In this document: positions 1-13,190 of the stretch, in pieces | Layout of the letters: every line of letters begins with the position of its first letter | Numbering within the stretch: position 1 is the first letter of the stretch | Assembly: GCA_026261815.1 (NCBI GenBank) | Contig: JAMPIT010000848.1 | Span: 1,240,001 to 1,304,000, forward strand | Source of the DNA: Monarcha castaneiventris obscurior | Lineage: Eukaryota > Chordata > Aves > Passeriformes > Monarchidae | Reading direction: 5' to 3' | Length of the DNA stretch: 64,000 bases | Made by a program: the position numbers and the translations under genes | Notes under the pieces: generated by a model | The model's input: the letters and a program-made list of their open reading frames with translations, nothing else | Databases searched by the model: none | Told to the model about the DNA's origin: nothing

Positions 1-3000
1 TGAGGGTGATATTTTTCTGTCTGTTTTCTTCCCTCCCCCCCTCCCTTTTGAACCAGGGCATATTAGTAATAACATTTGCCAATTCAGTAGTCTTCTGGGG
101 TAAAAACTAAAAGATCTTGGCTAACAGAGCTAATGTTATTGCAGAAAATACAGTACTGAGACTAACTTAAATATTAATATTTAAAATACTTTCCTTAACT
201 GTCCTTTTTTTTGCTATCATGCCCCTCATTACTGTTGTGTTTGGCAAGATCCTGCAAGACTTCTGACTCCCCCTTCACTACTGAGATTTATCAGTCCTGT
301 TGTGCTTGTATTCATTTGTTTCTGGTGGTAGCTTGTCCTAAAATGTGTGTAGGAGAGCATTTTATGGTAATTGTGTAGTGCATGAATCTTTGTGAAGTTC
401 AGAGAAAAACCCAAATTCAGTGAATGCCAAAAATGCAAGTATCTAGCCATTGTTTAAAATTGCAGTGGTGCTATTTCTCTTGTGGCCTTTTAGACTTTTG
501 TTGCCCTAAAACTCCATTTTACTGAGAAACCATATTTGACTTGGATTTTTCTTGACAGGGTTTTTCTATTTTAAGCAGTTTCTAAATAAAGTTCTGTATT
601 TCAAGAGTGTCATGTCTGCTGGAGTCTCTCATGCTTTCAGATACGATTAGGCAGAGCTGAAGCCCGTGGTAGTTTTCATGGTGAAGCTTGCAGGACCTGG
701 AATTTGAGCTTCCATTCCCCAGTGATGCTAACCTCAGTAGCAGTAGTCTTGGAACTTTGTTTGGAGTGTGCTGGCGCAAATGGTTTTATTGTTTTGGGTT
801 TTTTTACTTTATTTTCCCTCCCACAAGTCGATGGGATGTGAGTGTGGTGTTGACTTCCTCCTCCTCCTATTGGTGTGGAAGCAGGGATGTGTTACAGGAA
901 TGCTGTCACATGACTTTACGTGTGTTTAACGTGTTTTGAAACTTCTGAAACACTGGTTATGAGTTACAAACAAACGAGATGTTAATTGTTTCTGTCACCG
1001 GGCTCTGTGAGCAGACTGACTGTAAACTGAGTTGTTGTGTTTGATTTGAACTGCGTTTCTTAGATGAGCTTAAATGTTCCTGTCACAGCTGTGTGCACAG
1101 ATCAGCATCTGCAGAGAAGTGCTCATGGGATGTATCTGACCTTGGAATGGGAAGTGATCCCTGCAGGGCTGCTCCCGTGCTGGGGAGCACCCTCCCTGCC
1201 CCTGAGGGCTCTGTGGGTGCCTTGCTGTGGAGAACAGGCACTGCTGGCACTACCTGCTGGTGTGGCACAGCTGGGGCTGGACTGCAGAAGCATGGACGTA
1301 GACCTGGGGTTTGATGCACATAAAATCTTCTTTCCCATTACTTCCTTGCTTTGAAGTCGGAAGCATATTTTTTTCGACTCTAAATATTCCATTATTCCAG
1401 CAACTCAAAGCAAAAGGTGGCAGCAGGATATGGCTGAAGGTGCAGGTGCCTTTTGGGAAGTTGGAAGTTGTGCACCGGGACCCGGTTGCTTCAAGTCTTC
1501 TTTCCAAGAGGATTGCATGTGTGGAACTGGGAAGCAACAGGTCATCAGATGGGTTGATTTTGGTCAAAGCAAGTAAATGGCCTTTCCTGCTAAGAGAAGG
1601 CTGAGTCAAAATTCCTGCTGGTGTGCCTTGGGAGGCCGATGGATGTGTGGTCATAGTGGACGTCCATTGTAAAGCTGAATTGCTGTGGCAATGTGGTCAG
1701 TCACACGCTGCTCAAATTTCCAGTTGCTTACATCACTTCTTTGCTACCAAGATGAATTATAGATAGAAGGGGGGCAAACTCCTGTAGCCAGCTTTTGGCT
1801 CCATTATATCATCTTGCCACAATCTGGTTTTTAAATGTCCTTTTTGGGAAGCAAATTACAATAAGCTCAACTCAAACCCATAGACTTAACATAGCTACTC
1901 TGTTACCCTGGTACAGTATCTGCTGTTAAATGCTCACCTGCTGGAATGATTCTGATAGCACCCAACCTTTCCTAGTATCTTAGTTCTGTCAGTTCTTTGA
2001 AAAGCAAACAGAATGGAAGAAGCAAAAGTTCATGTCTCCTTTCTGTACCAACATATCTTACTTGCAGGTGGACTCGTGGATGTTTTTTTTAACTTTTATT
2101 ATTCATTTTTTAAAAAATTCCTGGTTTGCAATGACAATTCTTACTGTAACTGGTAAAAGCCTTCAAATAAAGGCCAGAAACTTTCTTGTTGTCATATCGT
2201 ATCACGGTTTAATGTGGCTGCTTGAACACTTGGTCATCTCGTGGGCTGTCAGGAGGAATGTCCTTTCACAGGAACAGGCTCAGGGGTGGGAGTTGAGGGC
2301 ATGTTGTCAAGGATAAGGCTGGAATCTGCTGCTCACAAGGGAAAGGTGTTTTTTAAAGTTGTGTGAACTCAAAGGGCTGTACCACAGATTTCAGGCCAGT
2401 CTGATGGTGCACACCCTGTGCCTCTAATCCTGTACCAGTACAAGGAAACGGGAATAATTAATAATGTGGGCTGTTATTGCAGGTTACTGGCAGAGGAGAG
2501 GGAATTTGTGTCAGGATAGCTGAGGAATTACTGATCTTGTAATGCAGAGAGAGTGAGGCGAGATGGAGCCATTACAGATTCCTAATAACCACTTTGGTTA
2601 ATTGGAATGTAAAATGGCAGCGGGTGGAGGGAGTGCAGCACTGCTCTGGTGGTGCTCGGAATGCAGGGAGCAAACCCAAAGCATGACCTGCAGGAAGGAG
2701 ACCTGGATGACCTGGTAGGTGAGATCACTTGGGGTGAGATGTGCCTGTGGCTGTTGGTTCCTCACAGAAATCCTGTGAGATTTGGAGAGTTAATGGGCCT
2801 GGAGTCAGTGGAAGGAGGGATTTTAAATGTGTGACCAGAGAATGTGGTGGGAGTGTATGGGAGTAGCAATTCGAGAAGGTTGCAGTGATAAAGGAAGAGG
2901 ATAAATGCGTAAGAACAAAATCATGCCATGGAGTGCTGCAGGGAAAAGTGCAAAGGCATCTGGTGTGGGGAGCCAGCCCTAAGGAAGGGAAGGAAGAGAG

Positions 3001-4366
3001 CAGTGTTCTGTGGCTGAAGAGCAGGGATGGGTGCACAGGCACTGGACAGGGCTGTGTGGTCCTGTTGTGCTGCAGGAAGGGAGCTCGGTTTGATATGGGC
3101 AAAGTCCAGCCAAAGAAAGGGAAAACAAATGGGGTTTCTCTTTTGAGTAACACCTGTTAAGCTGAAGAATCAGGCTCTCTGGAAGAAAATGGTCTTTTTG
3201 AAGCTGTGCAGACTTAAATTGTCAATAAGACAGTCTTTATCTTCCAAGAAAATGTTTTTCCTTTTCTTTTTAATATAGAAGGAATAAAGTTAAACTAAAC
3301 TGAAACTTCTAAGACCAAAAAAGAAGTTTTCAGAAAGCAACTCCAGCTCCAGCTTTGAGGAGGCAAAGACCGCTCTCTGTAAAAATGACTCCTCTTTTTC
3401 AACATGGCTGGCTGGCTTTGTGAATTGTGGCCTTTCAATAATATACATTTAACTTTGATATGTATTATTATATGTATAAATATTTATTTAAACAACATAT
3501 AAATATTGAAACAGTATGACAACATACAATAATATTAAATATTATATAGAGCTATGTTATATACATTTATATTATTTATATATAAATGTATATATACATT
3601 TATATATTAAAAATGCTTTTGTCTGACCTGTCAGAGCTGTAGGACACAGGAGCTGGTGTAATTTTTGTTTTCAAGTCCAACAGATGTTTTGCGGACATTT
3701 TCCTCTTGAAAATGTTTCATAAAATGGTTGCCTGCCAATCTTCTCTGACTCTGATTTTGTCCCCAGGGGATGCATAAGGATGAATGGACATTCAGGAGGC
3801 ATTAAATCTCAGGGGATGGCATGGATATAAATCTCAACATGTCCAAAGCTCTGCAGGTTGATATTTATGGAGTGATGAGCAGATGAGATTAAAATGAGGG
3901 ATGGTGGAGGTGGGTCCGTTTCCAAGACCTGAATATGAACCTGTGTTTAATCTTGGCTTTTCTCTCAAGGAAGGGCTTTCTGGGAGAGTGGGGAGGGAAG
4001 TGGCCAGAGAGGTTTGTGCAAGTGGCTGTCAGGATGAGGATGAAGCCCCACAGCAGGGTGGGAGGTGGGGCAGCCACCCTGGAGCTGTCTCCTGGGAGCC
4101 GTGGATGCACAGGGAGGGGGGGAACAGATGGAAATGTGCTCCTGCAAGGGTGAGTGGCACCACAGCAAGTGACAACCATCTCCCTCTGACTGCTGCTGCA
4201 AGGTGGGGCATGAAGAGCTGGTGGGAACTGGCTTCCTTCTGTTTCAGGTAAGGCTGATCTGTGTGAAGCATCTCCATGCCGGCAGGAGCTGTGAGCCTGG
4301 GGTGGTAAAGCTTTGCAAGCAGAGGCCATTCCTGAGAGAGAGTGTCAGAAAGAGTGACCTCGTAAA
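1..4366. other. gene-free stretch
   Basis: I see no convincing coding exon on either strand. Open frames here are short and unspliced, with no recognisable domain. The stretch holds an AT-rich palindromic patch (listed separately) and an AATAAA near 584 that I cannot link to a gene. It could be intergenic or intronic to a gene that starts left of the window. Confidence 0.5.
3438..3613. repeat. AT-rich palindromic patch
   Basis: About 175 bases consist almost only of A and T, with alternating TATA/ATTT runs. Near 3,560-3,592 there is an inverted repeat, ATACATTTATAT against ATATAAATGTAT, with a loop of a few bases, which could form a hairpin. No coding content is visible. Confidence 0.7.
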
Positions 4367-4604
4367 AATCACTGAATTGTTTGAGTAGGAAAAGCCCTCC
4401 AGGATTTTTGAGTTCAATTGTCCCTCCAGCACTCCCAAGGCCACCACTAAACCGTGTCCCTAAGTGCCATATCCACATGGTTTTTTAGTCCCTCCAGGGA
4501 TGGGGACTCCACCACTGCCCTGGGCCACCCGTGCCAGTGCCTGGCCACCCTGCCAGGGAAGAAATTTCCCCTAACATCCAACATAAACCTCCCCTGGCAC
4601 AACT
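4367..4604 (-). mobile_element. CR1 retroposon fragment
   Basis: The stretch reads as the reverse of a CR1 3' end. It starts with AATCACTGAATTGTTTGAGT and continues through 'aaaagccctccaggat', 'ggccaccactaaaccgtgtccctaagtgcc' and 'aacctcccctggcac', the usual order of landmarks in avian CR1. It is diverged and truncated at its 5' end, as most CR1 copies are. Confidence 0.85.
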
Positions 4605-5403
4605 AGATTTCAGCACATTTACTGTACTGCCCCTGTTCCTCTCTTTCTGCAAGATACAGTGATGAGATTCCCTGTGCTGTCAAAGCTCCACGTAATCTGT
4701 TCAGGAATCAGAGTGTTTTTTAGTCAAGGAAACTCTCAGACAGAGGTCAGTGGCTGCCTTTCACAGATACCTCTTGTGCTCAACAAGAGGAAGATACTAT
4801 TTCTGATCACTTACAGTAAACAACCAAACTTACTGGGAAACCTCTCTGGAAATACTTGATGAAATGAATTTCCTCTCCTCATAATTTATGATATGCTTCT
4901 TATGAAAAATGTTCCTTCACCTCCTCCTTCAAACATTCAATATTTAAAGGCAATAGCATTCATGCTCGAGGCTTCCAGCAGGTAAGGCAAGATAACAGCT
5001 GCAACCTGATTCCCTTTCGACCAATTTAGGAAAGTTTTGATTATTGAGTGGTAATCACAATGCAAGTTTAATACTTCAGATTTACGTAGTGGTTTGTTCT
5101 ATGTGCAAAATCACTGCAGATATGTCTGCAAACTGGAAAGAAGCATGTCCAAATAGCCAATTTAAAAATAACTGTTTGTCATACCTGTCTAGGTGTGTAA
5201 TGGCCATGAACTGCACCATTCAGGCTTCTAATAAATGGTTTGGAAACTCTGGAAGTGCTGCAGGGTTCTTTTGGGGTTCACTTTTGATACATCTATTACA
5301 GCCTGCCATGTTTATGATTTTTTTTCTCAGTTATGAATTACATGGTTAAGTCTAGGTCTGAATTTGCAATGCTTGTTTTCACCGGTTTGAATGGGTTCTG
5401 CAG

Positions 5404-5514
5404 GCAATGAAAGAAATTATAGATAATATTAACAATAGAGACGTCGATAAGGCTGACATTGACTGGATGCTTCACAGCCTGGGTAATGACACTGTCCTCT
5501 GGGATGAAAGATGA
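5404..5514 (+). CDS. candidate last coding exon, unknown gene
   Basis: A pyrimidine-rich tract and TTCTGCAG precede a 36-codon open stretch ending in TGA. It begins AMKEIIDNI and contains DKADIDWML and LGNDTVLWDE. The composition is protein-like: charged and hydrophobic residues alternate as in paired helices, loosely like the flanks of an EF-hand. It is followed by about 450 bases without coding content and then two AATAAA signals (5,960 and 6,000), which is what a terminal exon and its 3' UTR should look like. I do not recognise the protein and found no matching upstream exons in the window, so a chance open frame remains possible. Confidence 0.3.
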   Translation, partial: AMKEIIDNINNRDVDKADIDWMLHSLGNDTVLWDER

Positions 5515-5550
5515 AGCTCAAGGAGTAGCAGCTGCAGAAGTAATTTCCTG

Positions 5551-5580
5551 ATGTAGAAAAAAAAAAAGAAAAAAAGAAAG
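5551..5580. repeat. A-rich simple repeat
   Basis: A run of A interrupted by single G bases (AAAAAGAAAAAAAGAAAG). It is a simple low-complexity tract just downstream of the candidate terminal exon. Confidence 0.8.
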
Positions 5581-5959
5581 TAAGGAAAGGAGCACCATTT
5601 GTTACCGGTGGTAGGCAGTGCTTATTTTCATGGCCATCTTCCATAGTTCCTCCTGTCAGCACCACAGAACCTCAGTAATTAATTCTGCTCCCTTTGGTGC
5701 TGTGCACAGGACATCACTGGCTGTCCTGCAGGAAGGGTCTGGACTAGGTGCAGCCCAAATTTAGAAGCAGGGATCCCATGCTGGAAAGCCAATTTGACTC
5801 TAGGGTATTTCTGGGGCCTAACCCTGCACCCAGAGCTGCTGGGATTTGTCTTCCACTTTAACTGGTCCTCTTGTGCTGCCAGGAAAAGTGTCTGCTCTTT
5901 AAGCATTCATTTCTCCATCAAATAGAAAACATGAGCATCCTCCCTGATGGAATTGGCTT

Positions 5960-6005
5960 AATAAACCAGTTCCTCATTTAGGAATGTCTCTTATAAAGTA
6001 ATAAA
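5960..6005 (+). terminator. two polyadenylation signals
   Basis: AATAAA occurs at 5,960-5,965 and again at 6,000-6,005. Both lie within 500 bases of the TGA at 5,512, so they would serve the candidate terminal exon if that exon is real. Confidence 0.35.
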
Positions 6006-7294
6006 TTTGGTGATAAATGACTCCTTCAAATGACTTCTCTTTGGGGTTTAACCAGTCTGGTTTGGCTATTGTATATAAGACCATGAATGTAGAAGATTGT
6101 GCCTGTTACAAAGGCAAATCAGGATAGAAGTTATGACAGCTGTTCTCCTTCATGGGGCCTGGATTTAGAGGTAAATAGCCTATTCAGGGAGATTGAAAGA
6201 ACTGAGGTTAATCCAACCTGGAAAGAGGCTGCACCAAGGCTGGAAGAGCAGACTAAAGTTGTAAGAGCCTCTTGCAAAAAAAAGTCTGGTTATGTTCATA
6301 ACAAAACTCTTGGAATTAAATTCCACATTAAACACTTCTCCCTGTTTCTAATATAAAGGCAGGGCAGGAGTAGAGCATGAATTTCTAAGGGAAGTGCAGA
6401 AATTTGGTAGACATTTAGCAGAAGGATAAAGATTCAAAATCTACCATAGGCAGGTGTTGGATTGCATCCCCCTCTGCTGCAAAGTTCCTCCACTTCCACT
6501 CTTGATTCTGTGCTTCAAAAACCAAACGTTTCTGACTCTTTAGGGATTATAGAGGTCTTCAGTGAGGTGAAATAGGATGATATGAGATATCCCCTTTCCT
6601 ACTTCATCCCACTCCCAGCTTTTTCCTTGGCCTTGCACCTCTCTCTTCTTCATTCAGAGTGGAACCCTTCGAGGAGATTTCAGGGTTTGAACACCTGGGT
6701 GCTGAGACAGCAGGGACAGGGCAGTGTCACAAGGTGGTGGGAGTGTGTCATGGATTGATGGTTGAAGATATCTGAGAGAAATACTTCTTTGTGTTGCTGC
6801 CTTTTAGGAACTGAGATGGTGAACAAATAAATTTTCATTGATTTCCTAGGAGGGTCTGTTTAAACAGGATCATCTCATCCTCACTCAGGCTTCTGCTGGC
6901 TGAGTGACGTGCTCTAGTCTAAGCACAAGATCACAAAGTTGGATTCTGGAGAGGTGCAATTGGACCTTTGATTCGTGTTTCCCTTTTGGCATTAGTGAGC
7001 TTCAAGCTAAAAAGGTTTGTGGAGTTTTTCTTGAACTTTTGGTTTGTCTCTAAAGGTTATTGTAGCTGAAAAACGTTTGACTTGCAGCTCTTTTGGGACA
7101 GAGCTCATCCAAGAGCAGAAGCACGAGGAAGCCTGTTTGTCACTTCAGGTGACAGTGAAGTCTAAAGGGGCAGATGGTGGCAGCCTTTGCCTGAATTCTG
7201 AAAACAACCTGTTTCTTCTCTGCAGCCTGGGGACATTAATCAAGGAATATGTCAAAAAATGTGGGTCTGAGCAATGTCCGTTTGCTGGGTAGAA

Positions 7295-7468
7295 CTATTG
7301 CCCAGAGAAGCTGTTGCTGCTGCATTCCTGGGAGTGCTCAAGGCCAGGTTGGATGGGGTTTGGAGCAACCTGGGATAGTGGAAGGTGTCCCTGCCCATGG
7401 CAGGGAGGTTGAAACTAGGTGAGGTTTAAGGTCCCTTTCAACCCAAACCAGTCTGTGATTCTGTGATA
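7295..7468 (+). mobile_element. CR1 retroposon 3' end
   Basis: The text 'gcccagagaagctgttgctg', 'caaggccaggttggatgggg', 'ggaaggtgtccctgcccatggcagg' and 'aaggtccctttcaacccaaacc' follows the avian CR1 3' end in order. It closes with the terminal TCTGTGATTCTGTGAT repeat. Confidence 0.92.
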
Positions 7469-10400
7469 TTTACAAACATTTCTGGCTGTTCCAGGGCTGT
7501 GCACAGTGTCCTTTTCTTGGAAGTCAAAGGAATGTTGCCTTTGTCAGTTGGATTGTGATTAGGAGATGTTCCCAGCACATTCAGTAACCTGCATGCTGTG
7601 GAAATGGCTGAGGTTAAAAGCTTGCAAAGCCACCATGGTGTTACTCCTGTGTCACAAGATCTCCCTCTGCAGATCTGGCACCAAATTCTTTGATATCGGT
7701 GACAACAAATGTGTCAGGATCTCCTCCCCCGCTGGAGGGACAGCTGTGCCACGGCCTTGGATTACGGGTGAGATGCTGCTCCAAAGGGGTAAATGCCTCC
7801 TTTACACCAGGAACTTAGGAGTCTGCGCCTCCCTTCTGGGAAAGGGGTCCTTGGGGAGGGGTAAACCAGTGCCCTGAGCATTCCCTGGTGTAAAACGACG
7901 CTGGCAGCTCCTGGGAACTCAGCAAATTTCTTATTCATGGAGTATTTCAGGTCACCACTCGTTTCTCATCTGTGCTTTACAGGTTATAAATTTACTTAGT
8001 TTTCTACTATTTGCTGCTAAATGATATGTGGAGACAATTAAATATATCTAAAATGGCAGAAATTAGGTTTATCAACCATTTGTAGCTTTCTTCCTGGCTT
8101 CCAGCTATGCATTTATCTCTGGCCAGAAACAATATTTCAGAGATTCTCTCCAGGAGCACTGGACTTCAAAGGCTTCTTGTAAGACAGGGTAGCAAACTGT
8201 TATTGTGGCTGTGTCTCAAATGGGCTGTGAATCTGGTCTATAAAATTGTCCTTGGATATTTTTATTGCTCATAAGATACTGGCATAATATAAATATGGAT
8301 AACAGTGGATCAATGGCACTCCTACTGCTCTCCTTGCCTTGTACCTTCCCATATCAATGGGAACTGAAGTTTGCTGCTTATGCTCCTGCACATTCTGTGT
8401 CCCTGGGAGATGGTGGCTGCACCCTCAGCAAGCTCTTTGAAGAGCAGGGGCTTGGTTGTGATCGTTCTGCAGCTCTGGGCTCTGCCCAGTCCTGGCACTG
8501 CCCCAGGAAGCTCATGGATCCTCACACAACCTTTGCTCCCTGGGGTGTAGTGGGGAATCCTGGGGGAATGTTGCTGCTCTCATGGCCTTTCTTCAGTGCC
8601 AGGGATGCACCTTCAGCTTCCATCTGTCCCAAACCTCTGTGTGCACTGGAATGCCGTGGCTCCTCTATTCCCCTTTGGCTTTTAATTCTGTTTTTCCTTT
8701 CTCCACCTTCAGTGGTCAGTCCCCTCTGTTCCCTCCTGTTTTCTGCTTTCCCTCAGACTCCCCCTGCACTGTTCATGTCCCGCTGGACTCTCCTGAGGAA
8801 GCAGAAGCAGCAGACTAAACCCGATCGCCCCTCCTCCCACATCCTCCCCCAAAAGCAAGGCGTTCACAGTAACACGCACTGAGGTTCCAACCACAACTTC
8901 ATCCTGTGAGATCCTTCCTCTTCTGCAGGCTTTCCTTGGGAACTGGTGCCACCAGATAAAGTTCATTGCTCGGCCTTGTTGTGTCCTGCTCAGCTGCTGA
9001 TAAGATCCGTGGTGCTTCCTTTGCTCCCATTAACATCACACAAGCAGGCTCCTGCAGGACAGGTCTCTGCCTCGGGTCTGGGATTCCTCCATTGCACAAT
9101 GGAACCAGGCCGTGCTGCTGGGATTTTAACATTATCTTCCTTCCAAGTAGAGCCTTCTCATACCAAACTTTCCCACCATTTGAATTCCCTTTTTCTTTTT
9201 TTCCCCACCTCTTTATTTTTTTAGTTCACACTCCTTGATTGTGTCTCTCTTTACTTGCATCTCATTCCTGTCTCTCACTTTTTCTCGCTCTGGCTCTGCA
9301 TTCTCCCATCCCCCTTCTGTGCTGTTTTCAGCCATCCACCAGCTCCCAAACACTGATGAGATCCAGCAAAGAGACCCATGGTTGCTGTTCAGGATGCTGG
9401 AAACTGCCCAAACAGGTTCCTGTATCTGGGCTGCCGTGAAACTGGGAGATACCTGACGTTTTTTTATCTACAGCTGTATTGTTTGTGCTGTTTCCCTTGC
9501 TGTTTCCTCCCTGTTTTTCTTCTTTGGGCTGTGCTCTGCTGTTCAGCAGCACAGGCTGAACAATGTGTGCCTGGGAATTGTGGGTCTCTGCAACAGGGGG
9601 TTCGCCTGTCCAAACAATTTTGCAATACCAAAAGATGTGACTGTTAAATCACTGTTCCAAGAGTCCCAAATCCTGATTGCTGCCACCTGGGTTCCCAATT
9701 GGCTGGGTTTGATGATGGTGGATGGGGTAATGATGAGTCTGCTGTGGCTGTCATTATTTATCTATCTGTAAATTTTGTCTTATCTTACTAAAAATTCCTT
9801 CTTGTGCATTTTCTCTGGCATCTGCACAGATTAACTCAAGGGAAGTGATGTGGGCATGTGGAGGCTGCTTTGCATGTGAAGCTCGTTGCCTTCTCTCAGA
9901 AAAAGTCATTTTTCTGTGCTGCCAAACTTGTGTTTTTTAAACCCACAGCCCCTTGTAGACCCTGGGTGTGCAAGACTGAGTTCGACGTTGGTGTAACACT
10001 GCCACTGTCCAAACCTGGCTTCTTTTACTCTGCTAAATTAAAGGATTTTTCTGCTTGTGGCTGCAGCAGAGGAGGATTTCCACCAGGTGGTAATGTTGAG
10101 CTTTGGTTTGTGCTCTGACCAGCCTGGGGTTTGTGTAAGACTTTCAGGGAAGGAACTGGGAAATGGGATTATATGGTGGGATTAACCTGGGTCATCTCTG
10201 CGGAATTTTTTGGGTTTGTTTTGTTATTTGCACATAGGCTTTGCATATGGGGGAGTTTCAGCCCATGAGCATCTTGCAAATTCTTGACTGCTCACAAATA
10301 TTCAGAATTTGACAGTTTAAATTGTTTCTTAGGGCCCCCGTTGCTGCTGTTAATCTGTACTCCTGGATCCTTTCAAACCACGGCTGGTTTTGGGATTTTT

Positions 10401-13132
10401 AGGAACCGAGCAAACCTGGGAGGGTGCAGCAGGGCCAGAGCTGCTCCTCAGCCACCCCTTCTTTTTGCTCCATTGCAAGGGAATGGAGAAAAGGTCAAAA
10501 GAGGTTCTTTTTAGAAAAGCCTTTTTTGATTGCAAAGCAGTTTTCTCTAGTACGGGGAGATTCTAATTTCCAGGCATTTTGGTACATGGCTAAGGTGGGA
10601 GCTTCTTGCCTGGGCCTGTTTTCAAAGCAAGAATTTGAGCTTGGTTTTTAATTAGTTGTCCCTGTGCTTCCTTCTCCACCTGTGCTTACAGCATTCACCT
10701 CATTTTTCACTGATATTCTTGTTTTTAGCAGAAACTGTGTTTCTTCCATTAGAGAAGCAGGTGCTGCTGATCTCGAGAGCACTGCTGGGTGTCTGAGCAT
10801 CCCCCATCCCTCCTGGCAGAACAGCCTGTTTTCTCTTTGGTCATTCCCACTACTTGGCAAGTCGTGGTGAACAGCTGCTCCAGGGGGCTGGCAGGTCTCT
10901 GCAAGCACCATCAGTTACACTGACAGGCAGTTATTTTTCTATTAGGACTCTCTGATTTTAGGTTTTAAATCGCTGACTTGCCAGAGCCCAGGCCTAATTG
11001 CTGTGCTGTCCAAAGGATTGTTTGAAGAGCAGCTGCAATTGACTTCTGCTTCCCAGTTTTTCCTGCTTGCAGGAAGAGCACATAGTGCATCCTTCTCCTG
11101 AGCCGCCCTTTCCAAACCTTGTTTCTCTGCTGCCTTTTCTTTATGGATTATGAGATCATGCATCTTCATCTTTCCTTCTAGCAGTTTTTAACAGCTCCCA
11201 AAATTCTACTGCCTCACACTGTAAAAGGAGATTTCCTCTTCCTCCCATATTTCTCAGAAGGGAGCGAAGGGACCAACTCTGTGCTGGCTTTCTCTGATTT
11301 TCCTTCTGGAAGCAGAGTGAAGGATTTGCACAGCACTTGCATGTAGCACTGGCTTTGCATAGAAGGAATGGCCCTTGCTTTTCTGAAATCTTGTTTTACC
11401 TGATGTGGATCTAATCGATTGAGCTTCGCTGTCTAAATCTGTTTAGGTCAGGAATTTGTCTGTGAGCACTGCAGGCATTCAATGTTTGGATTTTTTTAAA
11501 AAATTCCTCTCATCAGTTCCTTTCTTTGCCTTGCCTTCTTTTTATCTAACCTATCCTCTTTAATAGTCTCTGGTTTTCTATAACTTTCCCTGTTGTGCCC
11601 TCTTCATTTGCCCTGGAATTCCTCTCCTCCATGCAGCTTGTCAGATACAGGGACCTGTCCCACACAAGCTTGGCTGAGGATGTGCTCCGTGGCTCCTGTC
11701 CTGCTGTCATTGTCATGCAGAGCTGGATATTTTCTCTGCTCATAGGCCATCAGTGATTGCTTTACAGAAAGGCATCCACTGTTTTGATGTTTCCCCAGAG
11801 ATGAATTTATTGGCAAGACACAATAAAAGTTCTTTTTTTCTCCATTCTGCAGCTGAAACTGAACATGCTCATGGTGCCTATTATTTCTGGCACTTGCTGT
11901 TTTATTAGTAATGCTGAGATTTGTGTCTTTATCAGCCAGTTGATGCTGGTCAGCATTCATGGCTGTACTGCTCTAGCAGGAGGGCAGAATTGTGGTAAGA
12001 TTGATATAAGTTTCTGCTATGAGCCTATATTCTGTCAGGCTTCTCTTGGAACTTTAAAAACAATTAAGCAGCCTTCATGCAATTAGTTTTTCTGCTTCCT
12101 GATTCCTTGTCTTTTTGGCCTCACGATGTTTGCTGCACGTTAATATGTTTTTTCCTGGGCTGTACTTGATGGATCATTTTTGTCTGCAAATAATTCCCGG
12201 CAGGATTTTGTTGGATCGCTGTCCTGTTGTCGATGCTGGTTCCAGCACAGTGAGCAACTTCACGTGCCCCACCTTCCCGGGGGAGGGGACATGAGTGAGA
12301 GGAGAAATACTTCTCAGCGTGCCTGCAAGGAGATAATGATTTAGACTCTGCCTGACCAGGATTTCAGGATGTGCTGAGCTTTGGAGGCCTTTCTTTCCTC
12401 ACAGGCACTACATGACGGCCTTGAGGGTTTGTTTCTTTTCTCCTTTAAAATTGTTCATGCAATGAACATGAATGAATGCAGAACTTCCAATCCCACCAAG
12501 CTGCATTTACGGGTCTCCTAATCCAGTTATCATGCTCCTGCACTTGATGGCTATCACAGCCTGTCTCCAGCAAGAGCCAGCCAGTAATGGGTTTGTTCTT
12601 TCTGCACATTTGTGGATTTCCCTAATGAATAGCTCTGAAGTCCTTATAGCCCTTATAAAGAGTTGGTGTGTAGCTGATGGATCTGGATATGCTCCCTCTT
12701 CCCGGGGATAGCTCACCTGAGACCAAGCCACACGATCTGTCAGGGATGCCAAGGCATCCTTTGTTAACATTGGATGAGCTGTGCAAGGTGCAGGTTTTCC
12801 AGCACTGGAAGGGTGAGCTGATCTCCTGTTGGGACCAGGTCTGTGGTGACATGGCTCCAGTTGTGGTGGGACGGGTACCTGCACCTTTCTCCCTGGGCTA
12901 GGGCATCACCAGCTCTGATGGAAGCTTTGGTTCATTCAGACCCTCCAGTTACACATTGTCCAGCCCATCAAATTTCACTTAAAGGGATTTGAAAAATGTT
13001 GTTTGTTTTTCTTCACCGCTAATTAACACATGGAGATGATCTTTGCCACGTTATGCTTTATCACTGTTTGGCAGGCCAGGCTGGCTCTGGCCTTCTCTGG
13101 GCTTGGACCACAGAGAATATTTGTAGAGGTAA

Positions 13133-13190
13133 TAGAGAATCACAGAATATTTGGACTCGCAAGGATCATCGAGACCAGCTCTTGAGTGAG
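13133..13190 (-). mobile_element. short CR1 fragment
   Basis: AGAGAATCACAGAATATTTGG followed by 'aaggatcatcgagaccagctc' matches the reversed last bases of CR1. Only about 60 bases are recognisable. Confidence 0.6.
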
